A stretch of DNA of 64,000 nt, from contig NZ_CP106759.1 of assembly GCF_025642255.1 (NCBI RefSeq), positions 1,143,501 to 1,207,500 on the forward strand, read 5' to 3'. This stretch comes from Stenotrophomonas maltophilia (GTDB taxonomy: Bacteria; Pseudomonadota; Gammaproteobacteria; Xanthomonadales; Xanthomonadaceae). The notes beneath the pieces are model-generated. The model was given only the letters and a program-made list of their open reading frames with translations. It was not told the DNA's origin and did no database searches. A program made the translations under genes and the position numbers. Of this stretch, positions 12,424-21,032 are shown one piece after another. Every line of letters begins with the position of its first letter. Positions within the stretch are counted from its first letter, which is position 1.

Positions 12424-13809
12424 TCATTCGAGCAGGTGGGGTGCAACAGTGAGTCTATCGGTCAGTTCGGTCGCACTGATGGGCCTGCACAATGCAAAGC
12501 CCTGGATCTGGTCGCATCCGAGCTCCCGCAGCGTGGTGACCTGGTCGGCGGTTTCAGCCCCCTCAGCGACGGCGGTGTAGCCCAGATCATGGGCCAGGCC
12601 GATGATGGCACGGACTTTCAGGCGGGCCCGCGTGTCGGTCGAGATTCCATCAATCAGCGATTTGTCCAGCTTCAGCGTGTGGATCGGCAGTTCGGTCAGG
12701 TAGGCGAAGTTGCTGTAGCCGCTGCCGAAGTCGTCCAATGCTAGGCGGATTCCCGCCGATGCCATCCGCCTGAGCTGCTCGCCGGGCACGGAGTTCACCC
12801 TCAACCATTCTCCTTCGGTGATCTCGATCTCGAGGTCGCTGCAGCGCAGCCCCTCGGCATGGATCCTGGCGACCAGCGCATCGGCCATGCCGGCACGGGC
12901 CACATTCCGTGCAGACAGATTGATCGACAGGCCCAGCGTGATGCCGTCGCGTCTCCAGCATGACAGCTGCTCCAGCGCTCGGTCGACGACCCACTCCGTG
13001 ACCTTCTCCATCAGTGCGTTACGTTCGAATACCGGGATGAATTCGGCAGGGCTGACCGGGCCAAGCCGAGGATGATCCCAGCGGATCAGCGCCTCCGCTG
13101 ACACCGCACTGAGATCAGACCCGCGGAAACGAGGCTGGTAAAGCAGATGGAATTCGTCGTGGCGCAGGCCGTCGCGGGCGCCGGCAAGCAGGTGATACTC
13201 GCGCCGCAGACTTTCATCGCGCGGGGCGGAGTACCAGCAGTAGGTGACCTGGCTGGACACTGCCCAGTGAAGTCCCACGAACATCCCGCGGATGATGTCG
13301 TCGGCGCTGTCCTTGCCGGTTTCGGCCTGGCAGAGGCCGACGTGGACGAGGGGCCGGAGGGGCTGCGCTGCACCCTCCCTTGGCTGCGTCAGGCGCAGGT
13401 GCAGCGCTTCCACCAGGCGCTCGACGGCGTCACGGGTGGGCAGCTCCACGATGAAGGCGAAACGGCTGCCGCCCATATGGTGGACGTCCGCCTGGCCGTC
13501 CAGGGCGGCCTCGATGCGTGCTGCGTCCTGCCTGACCCGCGTCTCCAGCGAGGCCATGCCGAAGGCCTGACAGGGCTCGGCAATCGGCAGGTCAAGGACA
13601 TCGACGAGGACGGCGACGGGCGATCGGCCCGGTAACCGGGGTGATCGTGTGGTGTAGTCGATCGTGAAGGTATGTCTGTCCAGCAGCCCGCTGGAGGTCC
13701 CGTGGCGGCTGGACAACGCATGCGGCCGCAGGGGGCGTGTCACCGCCCCGATGAGGGACGGCAACGTGCGCCGATCAGTCAAGGAGAGTTTCCTGGGCAG
13801 GCTTTCCAT
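12424..13809 (-). CDS. EAL-domain c-di-GMP phosphodiesterase with degenerate GGDEF
   Basis: A 461-residue cytoplasmic protein without membrane segments. The N-terminal half resembles a GGDEF domain whose signature is reduced to MGGSRF, so cyclase activity is not expected. The C-terminal EAL domain (about residues 205-455) is complete: EALIRW, the metal-binding Asn in SINLSARN, Glu in EIEITEG, DDFGSGYS, the Lys in LKLDKSLI, Glu in VAEGAET and Gln in QGFALCRP. It should hydrolyse cyclic di-GMP to pGpG. The gene lies 51 bases after the subtilase gene and 112 bases before the CheW-like gene on the same strand as an adhesin, a context that fits control of attachment. Confidence 0.93.
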   Translation of the reverse strand: MESLPRKLSLTDRRTLPSLIGAVTRPLRPHALSSRHGTSSGLLDRHTFTIDYTTRSPRLPGRSPVAVLVDVLDLPIAEPCQAFGMASLETRVRQDAARIEAALDGQADVHHMGGSRFAFIVELPTRDAVERLVEALHLRLTQPREGAAQPLRPLVHVGLCQAETGKDSADDIIRGMFVGLHWAVSSQVTYCWYSAPRDESLRREYHLLAGARDGLRHDEFHLLYQPRFRGSDLSAVSAEALIRWDHPRLGPVSPAEFIPVFERNALMEKVTEWVVDRALEQLSCWRRDGITLGLSINLSARNVARAGMADALVARIHAEGLRCSDLEIEITEGEWLRVNSVPGEQLRRMASAGIRLALDDFGSGYSNFAYLTELPIHTLKLDKSLIDGISTDTRARLKVRAIIGLAHDLGYTAVAEGAETADQVTTLRELGCDQIQGFALCRPISATELTDRLTVAPHLLE

Positions 13810-13860
13810 CGAAGGATCCCGGGCATCGAGGGCGGCGCGGAGTGGCGCCGCCCCTGAGGC

Positions 13861-15738
13861 TTACTGCCGGGCTACCAGGGTCAACCCGGAATATGTTCCC
13901 GTGAGGCGGATCATGTAGGTGACCGCCGAGGGCGAGCCGATCCGCACCGACTCCGAATTGGTCGGTCGGGTTGATTTCGCATCGTAATCGGAGGCGCTGG
14001 GGACGCGCTGCGCCGCTACATACAGCGATACGTCGCCTTTGCCGCCCAGCGTCATGATGGTCAACGGTGTGCCGGCCCGGGCGGTGAAACTGTAGGTCCG
14101 CTCTGCGGAGGTGCTTGACAGCCCGCGCAGTTCGACTGCATTGCTCAGTTCCACATTCGGCGGGGTGCAGCTCTCGACGGTGGGATCGCAGGGTTCGGTG
14201 GTCGCGGCGGTTACCAGTGCATTGGCGTCGAGGATTCCCGCGCCCATCGGTGTGCTGGTGGGAATGCTGGCCGGGAAAGGACGCGCAGTGGATTTCAGCA
14301 GGTCCCGCATCTGATCCCAGCGCAGCGGCGTGGTGGCCACGCTCTGGACCAGCGCTGCCGCCGCGGCCACATGGGGCGATGCCATCGAGGTGCCGGTATA
14401 TCCCCCGATGCCGAACTCGGTCGTGGGGCGGGTGGTGCCCGTGTTGACGATCTGGAAGATGTAGCCATTCGGGTCTCCATCAACACCTCCACCGCCACCT
14501 GGCGCGGACAGATCCACCCGGTTGCCCCAGCTGGAGTAGCTGGCCTTGCCGCCGGTGACACGCGTGGCGCCGACGCTGATCACGTCCTTGCAGGAGGACA
14601 TCGTGTAGGTGCCGGCATCGGCGTTGGAGTTGCCGGCTGCCACCACCACCATCGCACCGCGTCGGTTCACTTCGTCGATGGCGTCCTGGTAGATCTGCGG
14701 GCAGGCGTCGGGCCCATTGCTGCCCAGGCTCATGTTGAGCACTTCTGCCGGATTGGCATTGACCGGCAGGCCGGCAACGGTCGCACCGACCGCCCACAAC
14801 ATGCCATCGGCAATGTCGCTGCCGTACCCGCCACACGAACCCAGCACACGCACCGGCAGAATCCTGGCGTTGTGGGCCAGACCGGCCAGACCGACACCGT
14901 TGTTGGTCTGCTGCGCGACGGTACCGGAGACGTGGGTGCCGTGCCAGGAGCTGTCGCGGGCGGCGTGCGGAGGCGCGCCCAGCGCCGTGCAGTAATTGGC
15001 TTCCATCCAGTCGCCCTGGTCCCAGCCACCGGCGACGCGGGCGTCGGTGTCGCGACGGGAGATCAAGCGGTCGGAGATCATGTCATAGCCCGGCAGCACG
15101 TTGTCCTTCAGGTCGGGCGTGTTTTCCACGACGCCGGTGTCGATCACCGCCACCACGACGCCTGCGCCGGTGGAGATGTCCCAGGCCTGGTCGGCGCGTA
15201 CTCCACCGGTCTGATCGTGGAAGTTCCACTGCAGCTGGGCATATTGAGGATCATTCGGGATCAGTTTCGGCTGCACCATGCCGCGCCCGGTGTCGAGCGC
15301 CTGGTAGAGCCGGTCCACTTCGACCGACGTCACGCCGGGTTCGGCCGCCAGCTCGCGGACGAAGGCTGCCGTCTCGGCGGAGTTGAGCCGGCGTGAGGTC
15401 TGCACCACGTACCAGCCAGGTACGGCCATGTTGCGCAGGACACTGGCCCGGGCGGCCGGACGGGCGGCTGCGCGTGCCGTTGCCGCAGCCGCCGTGGTGA
15501 TGCCTGAACGCTGCGCCGAGCTGGCGAGCGACTGCGTCAACAGGCTGCGTGACTGGGTGGTGGTGCCGGTCGTCTTGACGATGAAGCGCTGGCCGACCGA
15601 CGGCTGGGCGGTCGATGTGGCGGCAGCCACGTTGCGCTTGATCACCTTGCTGGTATCCAGCCGTGGTGCGGCATGGGCGGCGCTGGTGGTGATCAACACC
15701 GAAGCGATTGCAGCGGCCAGTGAGGTGTGGATGGACAT
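13861..15738 (-). CDS. secreted S8 subtilisin-like protease
   Basis: A 625-residue secreted serine protease similar in plan to the StmPr extracellular proteases of S. maltophilia. It starts at ATG 15738 with GGAGA upstream and has a signal peptide (MSIHTSLAAAIASVLITTSA). A long Ala/Arg/Thr-rich propeptide runs to about residue 160. The catalytic domain carries D200 (VVAVIDTGV), H266 (SSWHGTHVSGT), oxyanion N370 (VVAAGN) and S451 (GTSMASPH). The last 85 residues (from about GLSSTSAERTYSFTA) are a C-terminal pre-peptidase (PPC) domain normally cleaved late. It lies 59 bases after the adhesin gene on the same strand, so both may be one transcript, and the protease could act on surface proteins. 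Confidence 0.95.
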   Translation of the reverse strand: MSIHTSLAAAIASVLITTSAAHAAPRLDTSKVIKRNVAAATSTAQPSVGQRFIVKTTGTTTQSRSLLTQSLASSAQRSGITTAAAATARAAARPAARASVLRNMAVPGWYVVQTSRRLNSAETAAFVRELAAEPGVTSVEVDRLYQALDTGRGMVQPKLIPNDPQYAQLQWNFHDQTGGVRADQAWDISTGAGVVVAVIDTGVVENTPDLKDNVLPGYDMISDRLISRRDTDARVAGGWDQGDWMEANYCTALGAPPHAARDSSWHGTHVSGTVAQQTNNGVGLAGLAHNARILPVRVLGSCGGYGSDIADGMLWAVGATVAGLPVNANPAEVLNMSLGSNGPDACPQIYQDAIDEVNRRGAMVVVAAGNSNADAGTYTMSSCKDVISVGATRVTGGKASYSSWGNRVDLSAPGGGGGVDGDPNGYIFQIVNTGTTRPTTEFGIGGYTGTSMASPHVAAAAALVQSVATTPLRWDQMRDLLKSTARPFPASIPTSTPMGAGILDANALVTAATTEPCDPTVESCTPPNVELSNAVELRGLSSTSAERTYSFTARAGTPLTIMTLGGKGDVSLYVAAQRVPSASDYDAKSTRPTNSESVRIGSPSAVTYMIRLTGTYSGLTLVARQ

Positions 15739-15797
15739 GGTGGGTCTCCAGGGAAAGGGTGAAGCGCGTCGGAGCGGGAGTGGTCGGTGTCGCTCTG

Positions 15798-18089
15798 TCA
15801 CAGGTCGATGCCGAAGCCCACGCCTGCGGAGGATTCGCCACCACTGAAGGCCCCGCCCAGACTGAAGGAGCCGCGTTCCCCGATCTTCCGTGCATAGCCC
15901 ACCGACAGCGCCTGCTCGCCGCTCTGGAAGCCCGCACCGACCGCGATGCGCCCGCGTTCGCTGCGGGTGCCTGCGGCGTTGGTCGCCATGTTCAGCATCG
16001 CCGCGCTCATCGCGCCCTGGCGGTCCAGGCGGCGATCGACCGAGCTGAGGCGGCGGTCCACGTCCGTACGATAGGTTTCGAAGGAATCGTTCAATGCGGT
16101 GAACCGTGCATCGGTATAGGATTTCGCCGCGTTGACACCGGCATTGACCTGGCCCACGTTCGCCGCATCGGTCGCCTGGGTACCGGCGGCCACATGGGTG
16201 ATCTGGCGCTCCGCACCGCTGGCACCGACCGACACCGTGTCGGCGCGATCGGCGACCGAGCCGCGCCCCAATGCGACGGCGTTGTCGGCGGTGACGCTGG
16301 CACCTTGGCCGAGTGCGGTGCCGGAAGCGCTGCTGACGGAGGCCGACTCACCCAGGGCCACGGCGTTGCTGGCCTGGGCACTGATGCGGCTGTTGGCACC
16401 GACGGCCGTGCTGCCGTCGGCATTGACCCGCGCGTTGCCGCCCAACGCCGTGTCGTTGGGTCCATGGGCGTAGGCGCCGGCGCCCAGCGCCACGCTGTTG
16501 TCCGCGTTGGCGGTCGCGCCGGATCCCACTGCCACAGCGTTGGTCCCTTCGCCCGCCTGGGCTGCGGAATCGCCTCCCACGGCGACCTGATCGTTGCGGC
16601 CATGACCTGCACCGACGTCCGCCTCGATGTCATCCAGTCGGGTGGTCAGCCTGCCGATCTGCACATCGATGGCTGCGAAACTGTCGGCGAAATTGCCGAG
16701 CGCACCCGACACCGCATCCAGCTGTGCCTTGTTGACCGCATCGGTTGCCGCCGTACCGGCCGCCACGTTGACGATCTGGCGTTCGCTGCCTGCGCGTCCC
16801 ACCGAGATGGTGTTGTCACGATCGGCGTAAGAGCCTGCACCGAGCGCCACCGCGCGGTCGACGGGGTGGGTCACGCCGTCGACGAACGACGGGTCGCCCA
16901 CGGTTGCACCGCCGCCGATCGCCACCGACTCGCTGCCCCACACATCCGAATCCGTGCCGATCGCCACGCTGTTGGTGAACAGCCGCGGTGTATCCCCCCA
17001 GAAATCGCCATTCCAGGTCATGCCGTCACCGACCACCACGCTGCCTTTGCCGGCGGCCCAGGCGCCATAACCGACTGCGGTGGCGCCCTCGATCAGGGCC
17101 AGCGCGTTGGCGCCCAGGGCCGTGGTGTTGAGCGCGCCCGCCCGGGCATTGCTGCCCACGGCCACGGTCAGGTCGTACAGGGCCAGTGCGCCCGAACCGA
17201 ACGCATTGGAGAACTCGCCCAGAGCCTGGGCCCGGTCACCGACGGCCATGGCGTCATATGCGCTGGCCACCGCGCGGTAGCCGATCGCGGTGGAGCGGAT
17301 AGCGCTGGCACTGGCCAGCCCGCCCAGGGAGATTGCTGCATAGGCGGTGGACTGCGCGCCGCCGCCGACGGCCACGGAAAGGCGACCGGTGGCCTGCGTG
17401 TTCTGCAGCAGCTGGCCGGCAAAACCTTCCCCGATCTGGTCCTCCAGATCGTCGGCAATGCCGCCGATCGCCACGCTGGATTTGCCGCTGCCCAGGGCGC
17501 CGGCGCCCCCGGCAGTGGCAAAGTCACCTTCGGCCTGCGCGCCGGCGCCCAGCGCCGTGGACGCCACGCCGGTGGCGGCGGTCTGCTGGAACAGCACTAC
17601 GCCATACGGGTTCTGCGACTGGTAGTCGATGTCCAGCATGCCGCCGATCGCGGTGCTCGAGTCGGCGATGGCCAGCGCTTCATTGCCCACCGCGGTGGCG
17701 CGGTTGGCGTAGGCCACGCTGCCGGCGCCAAGCGCGGTCGTGCCTTCCCCGACCGCGGCGCTCGCCTCGCCTGCGGCCAGCGCGTTGTCGCCGTCGGCGT
17801 AGGCGCCGGCATTGCTGTCTTCGCTGCCGGTGGCGGCGAGGTAGGGCACTGGATCAGCCTCGACATCGGCGGCGTACACGATCTGCTCCGGCGCGGACAC
17901 CTGCTCGACGCCCAGCGCCGTGACGATCCCGCTGGCCAGGGCGGAGCAGGACACCAGCAGCGAGCCGGTGGCCAGCAGCGCCGCGACCTGGCGGCGGCGC
18001 CCGGACCGCGTCCGGCTGCACGCGATTTCGGACACAACCACCTGCCGGCCCAGCGCGGCGTTCCACACGATACGGTAAATCCGGTTCAT
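15798..18089 (-). CDS. trimeric autotransporter adhesin (YadA-like)
   Basis: A 763-residue type Vc autotransporter. The N-terminus MNRIYRIVWNAALGRQVVVS is an extended signal peptide region (ESPR), followed by a hydrophobic signal core. The passenger is a long YadA-like head made of about 14-residue repeats of the type ATAVGxxAxA/STALGAGA. Two neck-type (HANS-like) motifs are visible: ISVGRAGSERQIVNVAAGTA and VSVGASGAERQITHVAAGTQ, each followed by ATDAxNxxQ. A short coiled-coil stalk precedes the C-terminal anchor (about the last 70 residues: GRIAVGAGFQSGEQALSVGY). It mediates surface adhesion and biofilm formation in its family. It is divergent from the histidine kinase gene across a 202-base promoter region. 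Confidence 0.96.
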   Translation of the reverse strand: MNRIYRIVWNAALGRQVVVSEIACSRTRSGRRRQVAALLATGSLLVSCSALASGIVTALGVEQVSAPEQIVYAADVEADPVPYLAATGSEDSNAGAYADGDNALAAGEASAAVGEGTTALGAGSVAYANRATAVGNEALAIADSSTAIGGMLDIDYQSQNPYGVVLFQQTAATGVASTALGAGAQAEGDFATAGGAGALGSGKSSVAIGGIADDLEDQIGEGFAGQLLQNTQATGRLSVAVGGGAQSTAYAAISLGGLASASAIRSTAIGYRAVASAYDAMAVGDRAQALGEFSNAFGSGALALYDLTVAVGSNARAGALNTTALGANALALIEGATAVGYGAWAAGKGSVVVGDGMTWNGDFWGDTPRLFTNSVAIGTDSDVWGSESVAIGGGATVGDPSFVDGVTHPVDRAVALGAGSYADRDNTISVGRAGSERQIVNVAAGTAATDAVNKAQLDAVSGALGNFADSFAAIDVQIGRLTTRLDDIEADVGAGHGRNDQVAVGGDSAAQAGEGTNAVAVGSGATANADNSVALGAGAYAHGPNDTALGGNARVNADGSTAVGANSRISAQASNAVALGESASVSSASGTALGQGASVTADNAVALGRGSVADRADTVSVGASGAERQITHVAAGTQATDAANVGQVNAGVNAAKSYTDARFTALNDSFETYRTDVDRRLSSVDRRLDRQGAMSAAMLNMATNAAGTRSERGRIAVGAGFQSGEQALSVGYARKIGERGSFSLGGAFSGGESSAGVGFGIDL

Positions 18090-18291
18090 TGCTCTGATCC
18101 TCGATCTGGAGTGCAGGCCCTTCGTCGTGGCTGCCCGCAGGGGGTCGACGAGTGGGGCGGTGTAGTCGTCGTGTCACGGCAGTGGCGTAGGCGCCCGCCG
18201 ACAACATGAACGTAGGCCCACCGAGGGGGCATGTCGACTGCAACTCCTGACAGAAATATGATCGGTTTCTCGCCATCTCTTCACGCCGCCC

Positions 18292-19674
18292 ATGCTCCGT
18301 TCATTCCTGCGCTGGCTGGACCGGGCGCCGATCGAAGACCCGGTGGACCGCCGCAACGCGCGCGTCATCCAGCTGCTGCTCCTGTTCCTGGGGGTGACCA
18401 TCCCGGCGACCCTGGCCTTCGCGGTGATCGTGGCCTGGTCCCAACTGGTCTCGAGCGAGGTGCACTGGTCGACGCATGCCTCGTTGGCGATGAGCCTGTC
18501 CATCGGCGCCGCCGCATGGATCGGACTGGCACTGACGCGGCGTGGTGCGTTCGCTGCGGCGGTCAAGCTGTTGATCGGTGCCATGCTGCTGGTCACGACG
18601 ATCAATCTGGGCGTGAACGGCCTGCAACGGCAGATGCCCGACCAGCTCGCCCAGATGCTGGTGCTCGTGCTGAGTGGTCTGGTGCTTGGTCGTGGCGCGC
18701 TGTGGACCACGCTGGCGGTCCTGGTGGGCAGCGTAGTGCTGGGTGCAGGACGCGATGCGATGAGCGTCTTCGCCGATGCTCCCGCGCGTGCGTTCTACAA
18801 CCTGCCCCCACTGCTGTTCACCTACCTGCTGGTCACACTGCTGATCGACCGGACGACCCAGGCTCTGCGCGAAAGCCTGCGCGAGTCGAACGAGCGCGGG
18901 CGGCAACTTGCCGAAGAGATGCGCGAACGCGAGCGCACCCATGCCCAGCTGATCCATGCGCAGAAGAAGGAGATCACCGAACGCATGGCCAGCGGCATGG
19001 CGCATGATTTCAACAACATCTTCGCGGTGATCGTCGGCTTCGCCAACCAGCGGCATGAAGACGACGGCGAAGGCAGCCGGCAGCGTCTGGTGCAGCTTGA
19101 AGGCCACCTGTCAGACGTGGAGGAGACCGCGCGGCGTGGCATGGCCATCAGCCGGCGGCTGCTCCGTTTCAGCCGTCGTGATGGCGAGCAGGCCGTCGTG
19201 TTTGATGCCGCGCAGGCGGTCCGGGAACTTGAGTCGATGCTGCGCCAGTTGCTTGGGCCGGGGATCGTACTGTCCGTGCGCAGCGATGGTGAAGCGGCGC
19301 CGGTGCGGATGGACCGCAGCCAGTTCGAGCTGATGCTGTTGAACATCGCGTCCAACGCCCGCGATGCGCTCAGCGATCACGGGCGGTTCGAGATCGACAT
19401 CGACCGCGATGGAGATCGCGTCCGGATCCACCTGCGTGACAATGGCAGCGGCATGCGCGCCGAGGTGGCGGCCCGGATCTTCGAACCCTTCTTCAGCACC
19501 AAGCCGGCGGATTCGGGCACGGGACTGGGGCTGGCGGTCGTGAACGAGCTGGTGACAGAGGCCGGCGGTGGCATCGGCGTCGAGAGCATCCGTGGCGAAG
19601 GAACGACGTTCCTGATCAGCCTGCCGTGCGCCCGGCAGGATTCAGCATGTATCCCCGGCCATGAACCACCGTAA
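18292..19674 (+). CDS. membrane sensor histidine kinase
   Basis: A 460-residue kinase. About six hydrophobic segments lie between residues 25 and 185, with no recognisable periplasmic sensor domain, then a coiled helical linker (residues 188-230). The H-box is GMAHDFNNIFAVIVGF with H238, of the HDFNN type usual in NtrB-like and hybrid kinases. N-box (ASNARDAL), G1 (DNGSGM), F-box (IFEPFFSTK) and G2 (GTGLGLAVV) are intact. It is transcribed away from the adhesin gene, and its last 59 bases overlap the 3' end of the response regulator gene on the opposite strand. The two may form a partner pair despite the convergent order; this is inferred. Confidence 0.9.
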   Translation: MLRSFLRWLDRAPIEDPVDRRNARVIQLLLLFLGVTIPATLAFAVIVAWSQLVSSEVHWSTHASLAMSLSIGAAAWIGLALTRRGAFAAAVKLLIGAMLLVTTINLGVNGLQRQMPDQLAQMLVLVLSGLVLGRGALWTTLAVLVGSVVLGAGRDAMSVFADAPARAFYNLPPLLFTYLLVTLLIDRTTQALRESLRESNERGRQLAEEMRERERTHAQLIHAQKKEITERMASGMAHDFNNIFAVIVGFANQRHEDDGEGSRQRLVQLEGHLSDVEETARRGMAISRRLLRFSRRDGEQAVVFDAAQAVRELESMLRQLLGPGIVLSVRSDGEAAPVRMDRSQFELMLLNIASNARDALSDHGRFEIDIDRDGDRVRIHLRDNGSGMRAEVAARIFEPFFSTKPADSGTGLGLAVVNELVTEAGGGIGVESIRGEGTTFLISLPCARQDSACIPGHEPP

Positions 19675-20335
19675 GAGGCAGTTCCATGCCACAGCGCTTG
19701 CGTGCCTTCACGCGCAGCCGGTAGACCATGGCGTCGAGCCGGTGCGCATCGAAATCGTCTGAATCATCTGCAATGGCCAGGATCAGCTGCTCGCGTGACA
19801 CCAGCGCCCCGGCGTGCTGGAACAGTTCCGCGCACAAGCTGCGCTCGCTGCGGGTGAGCGCGGCCGAGGTGCCGTCGGGCGCGATCAGGCCCCATTGGTC
19901 CTCACTCATCCTCCAGCCGGGCAGTGACCGGTTCGCTGTTGCCGGCGTGGCGATCCGTCGTGCCAGGCTGTGCAGTGCCGCCGCCAGCAGATCGATCTCG
20001 ATCGGCTTGGAAAAATACACGTCGGCACCTTCGGTCAGGCCGCGGATACGATCACTCACATCGGCAAGGCTGGTCAGCATGATGACGCCGAGGCCCGGTT
20101 GTCGTTGGCGCATTTCGCGCGCCAGGCTGAAGCCATCGCCGTCAGGCAGGCTCACGTCGAGCACGAGCAGGTCGGCGGGCTGTCTCTCCATTCCGGCGCG
20201 GAAGGCGGCGACGCTGGCGTAGCCGGTCGCCAGGAATCCATAGCGCGCCAGTCCTGGCAGGATGATGCGCTCGCGCAGGGCAGGCTCATCCTCCAGTACC
20301 GCTACCCTCAAGCTTTCTGATTCCTGCACATCCAC
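19616..20335 (-). CDS. OmpR-type response regulator
   Basis: A 239-residue regulator with an N-terminal receiver domain and a C-terminal winged-helix DNA-binding domain. The phospho-acceptor D60 is in LLVLDVSLPDGDG, with the acidic pair D16/E17 region (LEDE), T88 (MLTS) and K110 (FSKP) completing the active site. The effector domain (about residues 140-235) includes LTRSERSLCAELFQHAGALV and ends with VVHGRGYML, as in OmpR/PhoB regulators. The gene is convergent and overlapping with the histidine kinase gene, and divergent from the glycine-zipper gene with a 268-base region between them. Confidence 0.92.
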   Translation of the reverse strand: MDVQESESLRVAVLEDEPALRERIILPGLARYGFLATGYASVAAFRAGMERQPADLLVLDVSLPDGDGFSLAREMRQRQPGLGVIMLTSLADVSDRIRGLTEGADVYFSKPIEIDLLAAALHSLARRIATPATANRSLPGWRMSEDQWGLIAPDGTSAALTRSERSLCAELFQHAGALVSREQLILAIADDSDDFDAHRLDAMVYRLRVKARKRCGMELPLTVVHGRGYMLNPAGRTAG

Positions 20336-20603
20336 GTCCAGATGCCTGCGCCCTTTGTCGGTTGATCATAGCCGCATGCGCGCTGCCCCCGGGAGGGGCC
20401 GCGCGGGTCGGCGCACCGATGCAGGGGGCCGATTCCCTTCGCGGCGACCGAACGGGAGCCTCTGCCAGGCGCTGGATCGTTCCATGGCCGCGGTTCTCTT
20501 CATGAACGACGCATGGCCGATGAAGTCCTGATGACACCGATTTCACTCGTAGTTGCCAGCGGCAGGCGGAGACTGGACCCATCCCGGAAGACAGGAGCTG
20601 GCC

Positions 20604-20966
20604 ATGAAGACCTCGACCCGACTGCTCGTGCTGGGCACCCTGATGGCGGCATCGTCGATGGCGGGTGCGCAGACCTACGGGCCCCGCGATGAAGGCCGCA
20701 AGTTCAACGACGGCAGCCGTGTGGAATGCAGGAACGTTGAAGTCCAGCGCAACTCGCGCGATCCGAACCGCATTGCCGGTACGGCCACAGGTGCGGTGGT
20801 GGGCGGCCTGCTGGGCAACCAGGTGGGCGGCGGCAATGGCAAGAAGCTCGCCACCGTCGCCGGTGCAGTCGCCGGCGGCGCCGCCGGACGACAGATCCAG
20901 GGCAACCACCAGCAGAAGACCGGCGATCGGGTGGTGGAACGTCGCTGCGAGCGCGTCTACCGCTGA
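20604..20966 (+). CDS. glycine zipper 2TM domain protein
   Basis: A 120-residue exported protein. ATG 20604 has AGGAGCT upstream and opens a signal peptide (MKTSTRLLVLGTLMAASSMAGAQT). The central part is a glycine zipper: GTATGAVVGGLLGNQVGGG and VAGAVAGGAAGRQI, which in SlyB, OsmB and Rcs-type family members inserts in the outer or inner membrane. The C-terminus is basic (DRVVERRCERVYR). No lipobox Cys follows the signal, so it is not a SlyB-type lipoprotein. It is monocistronic, followed by a hairpin at 21001-21023. Confidence 0.78.
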   Translation: MKTSTRLLVLGTLMAASSMAGAQTYGPRDEGRKFNDGSRVECRNVEVQRNSRDPNRIAGTATGAVVGGLLGNQVGGGNGKKLATVAGAVAGGAAGRQIQGNHQQKTGDRVVERRCERVYR

Positions 20967-21000
20967 TCGCCGTTTTCCCCTTCCACGTAGTGATGCAACG

Positions 21001-21023
21001 AACGCCGGCTCCGTGCCGGCGTT
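21001..21023 (+). terminator. hairpin after glycine-zipper gene
   Basis: A 9-bp perfect stem aacgccggc / gccggcgtt with a 5-base loop, followed by a weak tgtctg tract. It lies between the convergent 3' ends of the glycine-zipper gene and the ABC permease operon and could serve both directions. Confidence 0.6.
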
Positions 21024-21032
21024 TGTCTGTGC

